From Vavraia culicis subsp. floridensis (taxonomy: Eukaryota; Microsporidia; Pleistophoridae), in the NCBI RefSeq assembly GCF_000192795.1, contig NW_007360626.1, forward strand, positions 1 to 64,000: a DNA stretch of 64,000 nucleotides, read 5' to 3'. Shown here one piece after another: positions 61,571 to 64,000 of this stretch (within the stretch, counting starts at the first letter, position 1; every line of letters begins with the position of its first letter). Position numbers and translations under genes: made by a program. The notes beneath the pieces were generated by a model that saw nothing but the letters and a program-made list of their open reading frames with translations, ran no database searches and had not been told where the DNA came from.

Positions 61571-62851
61571 TCAGTCATGGAATTTATATTTGCTCTTGTC
61601 TTTAAGAAAACTTATTTTCATGTTAGGCAGCGTCATCCTGAAACTTAGATCTGCTCTTTTGGTGCTGTGCTCATCACCCTCTTCGATCCACGAACATTCA
61701 AAGCTATCTTCTTCCACCATGTTATCCTCGCTATCTGTGGCGTAGTTTATAGACTCACCCGACTCATCATCGTTCCATAGCAAATCAGAATCTTCGTCAT
61801 AATTTAGTACGAACGGTATTCTTTTCACGCTGTTATTGGTTCTGTATTTTGTATAGAAAGCGTGGATGGATGGTCGTATCGTATCATGAAACTTAATGTA
61901 CGTCAATTTTCTGTTCGTTTCGTATTTTCTCGTGGATTTGACCCCAAGACCTATTTGGAATATCAAAGTGTTCGGAGGAAAGTTAATGGGCACGAACCTG
62001 CTGCTGTTTCTGTCCTTTTTTTCCACTAGTTTTTCTTTCTTTATGTAATTTGATAAACTGTGAACTCCCAGTATTTTTGTTCGCTTAGCACTTCTATCCG
62101 CTACTCCACCATCACCTCCATCAAAACCGTTCTTGTCTTCAAATTTTTCTTTGCATGTAATTTCCGCGTCCTTTTTTGTGCTCGTACTTGTTCGTCTTGT
62201 TTTTCTTATTTTTGTTCCCGGTTCATCGTTTTCCTGATTGTTCTGGTCTATTGAGCATTTAGTATTCTGTGTCAGCCCTTCGCGCCGCTTATCCCCTTTA
62301 TCGTGCAGATTTATCTCTTTCTCTTTGTTACTATGTTGTTTGCTTGAATTTTGTTTTGTTGTTCGGCAATCGCTCCCCTGCTCGTCATCAGCGGGTGTGC
62401 TCGGACACGGTCCCTTGTAATCATCTACAGGCTGCGACAAAAGCTGTTTTTTCGTCTTTTCCCTATTAACAAATATTAAACGAAGCGTTCTCTTGGTAAT
62501 GCATTGCAATTTTATATCGCAATCGTCTTTCAACTGCAGGAGTGCACATGTATGCTCTGGCAGCACAAATGATGAAGAAACGCTCATTTTTTCAACACAC
62601 AAAATGCGACTGTCAACATATTTGTACACGCAGTATTCAAAATACGTCTTTATCCATTCTTTAAGCCTTCTCATAGTCGTGGTTCTGCGTTTGGCATTTT
62701 TTTTGTACGTGAAAATGTACCTGTAAACGAAATTGATGTCTAAAAAAGTCTTGGAATCGATAATTAGTGTGAGCAACTCCAAATTTATGTCTGTTTCTGA
62801 GGATATTTTATAGTTTTTCAGTATTTCTAATGTAACAGGATGGAATTCCAT
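61571..62851 (-). CDS. RLF2: CAF-1 large subunit (CAC1/RLF2/CHAF1A)
   Basis: A 426-residue homologue of the largest chromatin assembly factor 1 subunit, which deposits H3-H4 on newly replicated DNA together with PCNA. The diagnostic block is near residues 315-400: LTYIKFHDTIRPSIHAFYTK, then basic residues and a Pro-Phe, followed by the acidic YDEDSDLLWNDDESGESINY and further Asp/Glu, matching the CAF1A acidic (ED) region with its SD..W..... The N-terminal 120 residues look folded and helical. Residues 140-270 are charged low-complexity sequence replacing the longer KER region. Human p150 is 956 residues. The start ATG has no clear CCC. Confidence 0.85.
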   Translation of the reverse strand: MEFHPVTLEILKNYKISSETDINLELLTLIIDSKTFLDINFVYRYIFTYKKNAKRRTTTMRRLKEWIKTYFEYCVYKYVDSRILCVEKMSVSSSFVLPEHTCALLQLKDDCDIKLQCITKRTLRLIFVNREKTKKQLLSQPVDDYKGPCPSTPADDEQGSDCRTTKQNSSKQHSNKEKEINLHDKGDKRREGLTQNTKCSIDQNNQENDEPGTKIRKTRRTSTSTKKDAEITCKEKFEDKNGFDGGDGGVADRSAKRTKILGVHSLSNYIKKEKLVEKKDRNSSRFVPINFPPNTLIFQIGLGVKSTRKYETNRKLTYIKFHDTIRPSIHAFYTKYRTNNSVKRIPFVLNYDEDSDLLWNDDESGESINYATDSEDNMVEEDSFECSWIEEGDEHSTKRADLSFRMTLPNMKISFLKDKSKYKFHD

Positions 62852-63434
62852 TTTAACAAGGACTCCTAAAATTAGGATAGAAAACCGTGAACTGAACTGT
62901 GGTGCTCGTCAACTTTGTCTAGAACAAGCGAGTCGTCTTAGTTTCATAGCGTATTAGCAAAATGTAGCATGTGAAGATGGAGTGGAAGTAAATAAAAGTG
63001 CTTTTCGTGTAAAAAAGTTCTTCAGAAATATCGACCAAATAGATGCCATGGCAGCCAAAATGAACAAGCCATTGGCAAGGTCCTAGATGCACAACATGCA
63101 GGACCCTGTAAACGGCATACTTGTTTTGCTCTATTCTTGGTGGCTAACGCTACGATCCATTGCCGGTGGTTCTTCATTCTGCGCTTGTAGAGGCCGTATC
63201 CAACGGTTGCACAGCAAAAGCTTTTTCCATGATCGCTATCAAACCCGTAGTAAATTCCTTTGGCACAAACATATGAAATATCACATAAGCACGTTGAAGT
63301 ATTCTTTCATACTCTCACTGTCTACCACAATATCCTTCAAATTGCACCAGTTCTGTTTATTAGCTCTATCAGCTATTTCAAAGCCATACTTTCCCTCAGT
63401 ATTCAAAAAATTTTAAAAACTCAGACCCTGCAAA
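62852..63434. other. Divergent intergenic region
   Basis: Lies upstream of the CAF-1 subunit (minus) and eS27 (plus). A 109-codon plus frame at 63087-63416 looks random. GACCC at 63424-63428 is the eS27 signal. Confidence 0.5.
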
Positions 63435-63723
63435 ATGGTAAGTGGTTCACTCACATCTAATTCAGGCAATAAAAGATTTACTGTATCCTACGTTAGAAGA
63501 AGTAAAACGAACGAACAAGCGCAAAAAGTTGATTCCCGACCCAAACGGATTCTTTATAAGGGTTAAATGTGCAAGCTGTGATGCACAGACAGTGTGCTAC
63601 TCGCACACACAGAACAAGAAGCTGTGCGGAGAGTGTAATGCGCCTATTTGGTATCCTACTGGTGGATTTGGGAAGTTGGCGGAAAATTGCGCATGGGCTA
63701 ATATCAGGAGAACGATTAATTAA
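63435..63723 (+). CDS. RPS27: 40S ribosomal protein eS27, with 5' intron
   Basis: Joined 63435-63437 and 63466-63723, giving 86 residues. Exon 1 is only the ATG. Removing the 28-base intron yields MAIKDLLYPTLEEVKR, which aligns with the family start (M..AKDLLHPSPEEEKR). The unspliced frame would instead need a GTG start and eight foreign residues. The protein is a small zinc-binding ribosomal subunit protein with two CxxC pairs (VKCASC and LCGECN) and a PTGGFGKLAENC end matching PTGG.a.LteGC. Length is near the human protein (84). GACCC precedes the ATG by about 7 bases. Confidence 0.95.
63438..63465 (+). other. Spliceosomal intron in eS27
   Basis: A 28-base intron starting GTAAGT and ending CTAATTCAG, placed directly after the initiator ATG. 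A branch-like CTAAT sits immediately before the 3' AG, the compact arrangement known from microsporidian ribosomal-protein introns. Splicing restores the family N-terminus. Without removal the ATG would be read in another phase relative to the eS27 frame. Confidence 0.9.
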
Positions 63724-64000
63724 ACACTAGGTTTGGGAATATGGTGAGAGCATTGAGAAAGAGCGTGTTTTATTCTTTTTGAGGACCGAATATCTGGATG
63801 GCGTAGTGTTAGACTGATAACTATGTTTTTCTTTCGTTAGCACGACCGTTGTTGGGTGCGATCAGGGACGAGCGGTGCTGATAATTTGGCGCCTGGTCAA
63901 AAATCACGGTTCTTTCGTTCAACTCGAGAATATACCAATCGTGTATGAGCTATGACAAACTATTCCTGCGTTAAGTCCGCAGTGAAAGATAATCAAACAT
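63724..64000. other. 3' flank of eS27
   Basis: No gene was recognised up to the window edge. Confidence 0.5.

Overview
The window looks like a nuclear chromosome segment from a microsporidian. Three lines of evidence support this. The recognisable proteins are eukaryotic and mostly short for their families. Nearly every gene has a CCC (or GGG) tract within about 25 bases of its ATG, in the best cases as AAATTT(T)ACCC, which is the start-proximal signal known in microsporidia. The eS27 gene carries a 28-base intron directly after its ATG, a typical microsporidian arrangement. Intergenic gaps are long (0.3-2.8 kb, about 35 genes in 64 kb) and splicing is retained, which fits a less compacted lineage such as the Trachipleistophora/Vavraia group rather than Encephalitozoon. 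That placement is inference. Several starts given here were chosen with the CCC rule and differ from the longest open frame.

Layout. 0.6-8 kb: POM33/TMEM33-like membrane protein, CTF4/WDHD1, an unknown 96-residue protein, a FIT2-type lipid phosphatase homologue and tRNA-Asp(GTC) in a gene-poor stretch. 8-21 kb: valyl-tRNA synthetase, thymidylate kinase, an ASNSD1-type asparagine synthetase-domain protein, NOP58, TIF6 (eIF6) and cofactor-independent phosphoglycerate mutase. 21-31 kb: SMC4, a GNAT acetyltransferase, a membrane-anchored J-like/zinc-finger protein and RPB5. 31-45 kb: a large LRR-like protein, SEC66/SEC71, a small coiled-coil protein, two beta-propeller-like proteins, KAE1, a DENN-domain protein and a 63-residue CWC25 core. 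45-54 kb: two SHMT paralogues flanking a cysteine-rich small ORF, a gamma-tubulin-complex (Spc97/98) protein, FEN1 and small unknowns. 54-64 kb: a KTR-family mannosyltransferase, SPO11, CDC20/CDH1, the CAF-1 large subunit and ribosomal protein eS27.

Functionally the window is dominated by core informational and cell-division genes: replication (CTF4, FEN1), chromatin (SMC4, CAF-1), meiosis (SPO11), mitosis (CDC20, GCP), translation and tRNA (VARS, KAE1, TIF6, NOP58, eS27), splicing (CWC25), secretion and glycosylation (SEC66, KTR) and glycolysis (GPMI). Genes lie on both strands without operons. The most notable observations are the eS27 intron together with the minimal CWC25, a degenerate second SHMT beside an apparently intact one, a CTF4 without its C-terminal helical region, a J-protein that has lost HPD, FIT2 and DENN homologues, a duplicated motif in CDC20, and candidate micro-genes that sit behind promoter-like motifs.
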